DNA from: AP-15 sp963787425
Lineage (GTDB): Bacteria > Pseudomonadota > Alphaproteobacteria > ATCC43930 > CGMCC-115725
Assembly: GCA_963787425.1 (NCBI GenBank)
Contig: CAWBCV010000021.1
Coordinates: forward strand, 186,001 to 250,000
DNA length: 64,000 bases
Direction: 5' to 3'
Every line of letters starts with the position of its first letter. The first letter of the stretch is position 1. Made by a program: the position numbers and the translations under genes. Shown here piece after piece: positions 61,700-64,000 of the stretch. The notes beneath the pieces are model-generated. The model had not been told where the DNA came from and searched no databases. It was given only the letters and a program-made list of their open reading frames with translations.

Positions 61700-62035
61700 A
61701 TGTCGCTCAAACAAACCGGAATCATGTTAGCCGCTGTTGCCCTCTGCGCCGCGGCGGGTTCCGCACCCGTTTTGGCCCAATCCGAGAGCTGTCCCGATCA
61801 ATACAATCGCGTGACGGCGCTCTACCAGACCGCTCCCCTATCTCCCCAGTACAGCCAGATGGCCGCCGCCTACAGCGCCCGCTGCGTCCCTGGTGCCGCC
61901 GCGGGCCCGGCCTACTACGGCAGCACCGGTTATCCCCCCAGCGGCCCTGCCTACTACGGATACGGCTACAACGCGCCTGTCTACTACGGACCCGGCTATC
62001 CCCCGCACACCAGCCAGCACGGCACGGTGCAATGA
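61700..62035 (+). CDS. small secreted Tyr/Gly/Pro-rich protein
   Basis: 111 residues, ATG 61700 preceded by GAAGGAGAA. Signal peptide MSLKQTGIMLAAVALCAAAG with cleavage near VLAQS. The mature part starts with a Cys-flanked helix (ESCPDQYNRVTALYQTAPLS PQYSQMAAAYSARC). It ends in repeats of the type AYYGSTGYPPSGPAYYGYGY. The two cysteines could form a disulfide. Probably an envelope or surface protein; function unknown. Confidence 0.7.
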   Translation: MSLKQTGIMLAAVALCAAAGSAPVLAQSESCPDQYNRVTALYQTAPLSPQYSQMAAAYSARCVPGAAAGPAYYGSTGYPPSGPAYYGYGYNAPVYYGPGYPPHTSQHGTVQ

Positions 62036-62224
62036 ATTTGACCCGCCTTTAATCGGCCCCACGGCGGCGCGCTCGCGGCTGAGGTCGAGCCGCCGCGCCA
62101 GCGCGTCGGCCTCCGCGAGATTGGCGGGCCGGCCATAGGTTGGGATGACACCCGCATCGAGTTCGCGGGTGTTGCGGAGTCACGACCCTGTTACCCTATC
62201 GAGGGACGCGACTTTGCTTTAAGA

Positions 62225-62659
62225 GCTGCCCAGCTCGGTCTCGGTGCGAACCTGCCGGAGGACGCGATCTATCCGATCAACCTCGGGGACGACACCGGCA
62301 AGCCGCTCGATGCGCCAATCGCTAGGTCCTCCATTTCGAAAGCAGCACCGTTCCGCCGGTGAGCGCCTTTTGGTCGGTGACGCTCTATGACGCCGAGGGC
62401 TACCAGGTGCCCAACAGCCTCAACCGGTTGGCCGTCAGCAGCTGGATGCCGTTCAAATACGACCCGGACCTCCCTCGACCTCTATTTCCAGAACGAGAGC
62501 CCCGGCGCCGACAAGGACGCGAACTGGCTGCCGGCGCCGAAAGGGCCGTTCAATCTCACGATGCGTCTCTACGCGCCAAAGAGCGATGCGCTGACCGGTA
62601 AGTGGAACCCACGGCCGGTAATAAAGCCAGCCGCGCCCACGCTGTTGCCGGCGCAATAA
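62225..62659 (+). pseudogene. DUF1254/DUF1214 protein C-terminal remnant
   Basis: Frames joined by at least two indels read LGANLPEDAIYPINLGDDTG KPLD, then VLHFESSTVPPVSAFWSVTL YDAEGYQVPNSLNRLAVSSW and, after a shift near 62465, LDLYFQNESPGADKDANWLP APKGPFNLTMRLYAPKSDAL. This is the characteristic C-terminal DUF1214 domain of the large DUF1254 proteins. The N-terminal two thirds are missing. Non-functional. Confidence 0.7.
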
Positions 62660-62809
62660 CCGTCGTCATTGCCCGGCGGCGGTTTCAACATCTTGTGTCG
62701 TTGCGCTTGCTGCTCGGCTCTGTGTATCTCTCACCGATAGAAAAGTCGCATAATGTAACCTTATGGAAAATCGTGCGCCGAGGAATATTCTATATTACAT
62801 CTGGCCGGA

Positions 62810-64000
62810 CTAATCGACATTTCTTAGTTCACCGATTTTATCGCCTTCGTTCATGTAAAGTAGCTCATCGTCAGAATCATCATCGGCGATCTCATCGATT
62901 GCAAGATCAAGAACCGGGCCTGTGAGCTGCACCGTTGCGGCAATGCCCCCGATTGAACTCACACCGCTGAGGGCGCGACCCATTGCCTTCTGCCGAGTGT
63001 CCAAGCTTTCCATCGCCTTAACAGTGCTCACGGCACGCTTTTTGGCAGTACTGACCGCCTCACCATATTTCACGAATTCGCTCTGCACCTTAAGAAGGAG
63101 AGCTGCGATCTCGCCGGCCTTGTGCTAAATCGCGACCGAACGCGAGACGGCGTGGACGGCATTGAGTATTGCCGTTAGATTTGTCGGGCCCGCCACGACT
63201 ACAGTGAACTCACGCGTGATCGCGCTTATAAGGCCGGGGCGCTTCACGATCTCAGCATAGAGGCCTTCGGATGGCACGTACATCACAGCGTAGTCAGTTG
63301 TGCGCGGTGGTGAGATGTATTTCATGTAAATTTCCTTCGCACACGCCCGGAAGCGTGTTTCTAGCTTTTGCGCCGCTTGTTCTGTTCCCGCCGGATCTCC
63401 TGCCTCGGCAGCTGTCATCAGACGCTCATAATCCTCGGTAGGAAACTTAGCATCGATAGGCAACAGTACATTTTCTTGGTGCTCGTCAAGCAACGGGATC
63501 TTGACACAGAACTCGACGGTTTCATTTGACCCATCCTTAATTCGGACATTTCTGGCATACTGATTAGGTGCCAGCATATCCTCCAGGATCGCCGCAAGCT
63601 GGGTCTCGCCCCAGGTACCGCGGCTCTTAACATTGGTCAGCACGCGCTTTAGATCACCGACGCCGGTGGCGAGCTTCTGCATGTCCCCGAGGCCTTCGTG
63701 AACCTGCTTTAACTGTTGCGTGACGAGATTGAACAACTCGCCTAGACGCTTTTCCAACGTCCCCTGAAGCTTCTCGTCAACGGTTTGCCGCATTTGCTCG
63801 AGCTTCTGATCATTTTCACGGCGCAGCGTCATCAGCCCCTCGGCTACGCTCTCTCGCAGCTTTTCCTGGCCGCGTTGGGAGGCCTCGCCGATCTCGCTCA
63901 TCCGTTTGCTCATGCCTTCGAGGGCGATCCGCTGCTCCTCGGCAACACGCTTGGCATTTTCACGCAGGTCTTCGCCAACTTTGTTGAGGGTGTTAGTTAC
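62810..64000 (-). pseudogene. rmuC: DNA recombination protein RmuC, in-frame amber codon, partial
   Basis: One continuous frame enters from the right edge (VTNTLNKVGEDLRENAKRVA) and runs through a long coiled coil (REQAS-type helices, DEKLQGTLEKRLGELFNLVT QQL). The RmuC nuclease-like domain follows: RGTWGETQLAAILEDMLAPN QY, VLLPIDAKFPTEDYERLM, MKYISPPRTTDYAVMYVPSE and PTNLTAILNAVHAVSRSVAI. A TAG at 63125-63127 stands where relatives have Gln (CAG). The same frame continues HKAGEIAALLLKVQSEFVKY to 62810. A single C-to-T change explains it; the rest is well preserved. Confidence 0.8.

Overview
The window is GC-rich alphaproteobacterial chromosome. The best evidence is the conserved block dusB-ntrB-ntrC-ntrY-ntrX-(dat)-HAD-hfq-hflX with mazG and a fused ispDF, which is typical of Rhodospirillales and Hyphomicrobiales. 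I cannot resolve the order further.

Layout. About 1-9 kb is a graveyard of mobile elements and gene fragments: two frameshifted IS110 transposases, pieces of an SGNH esterase, an alpha/beta hydrolase, a CBS protein and a GNAT acetyltransferase, a truncated tyrosine recombinase and the 3' half of a serine tRNA. About 9-14 kb holds scattered accessory genes (GFA protein, TauD-type dioxygenase, GST), a broken Rid gene and the 5' end of a group II intron. About 14-24.6 kb is a catabolic island: two Rieske oxygenases of different classes, a dioxygenase beta subunit, SsuABC/TauABC-type transport genes, a cupin, a Rid deaminase and a DUF3830 gene. Its central divergent intergenic region carries two back-to-back sigma-54 (-24/-12) promoter matches. 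The DUF3830 gene is cut off by an uncharacterised transposase-like gene (24.7-26.2 kb). About 26-31 kb holds a DUF3300 protein, an IS91 relic, a glycine-rich PEP-CTERM protein and an IS256 element. About 31-44 kb is the conserved housekeeping and nitrogen-regulation block. About 45-49 kb holds an ABC-exporter membrane domain without an ATPase, a secreted beta-propeller protein and a serine recombinase. About 49.5-61.4 kb is a nitrogen-release cluster: ureABCEFG, DUF190/crcB, FmdB, AmiS/UreI channel, formamidase, ureD, gamma-glutamyltransferase and an MBL hydrolase, with sigma-54 matches upstream of ureA and fmdA. The right edge carries a DUF1254 relic and an rmuC gene interrupted by one amber codon.

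How it fits together. Sigma-54-type promoters stand in front of the aromatic/amine island, the urease operon and the formamidase gene, and the NtrBC/NtrYX systems lie in the same window. This suggests that nitrogen limitation switches on scavenging of organic nitrogen (N-bearing aromatics, formamide, urea, gamma-glutamyl compounds). That is an inference from promoter matches and gene content.

Caution. Single-base frameshifts occur in relics but also in the normally essential ispDF gene and in two otherwise well-preserved transporter genes. Some apparent pseudogenes may therefore be sequencing or assembly indels. Separately, at least one gene (dat) and perhaps two more keep their start and stop regions but have lost the middle.
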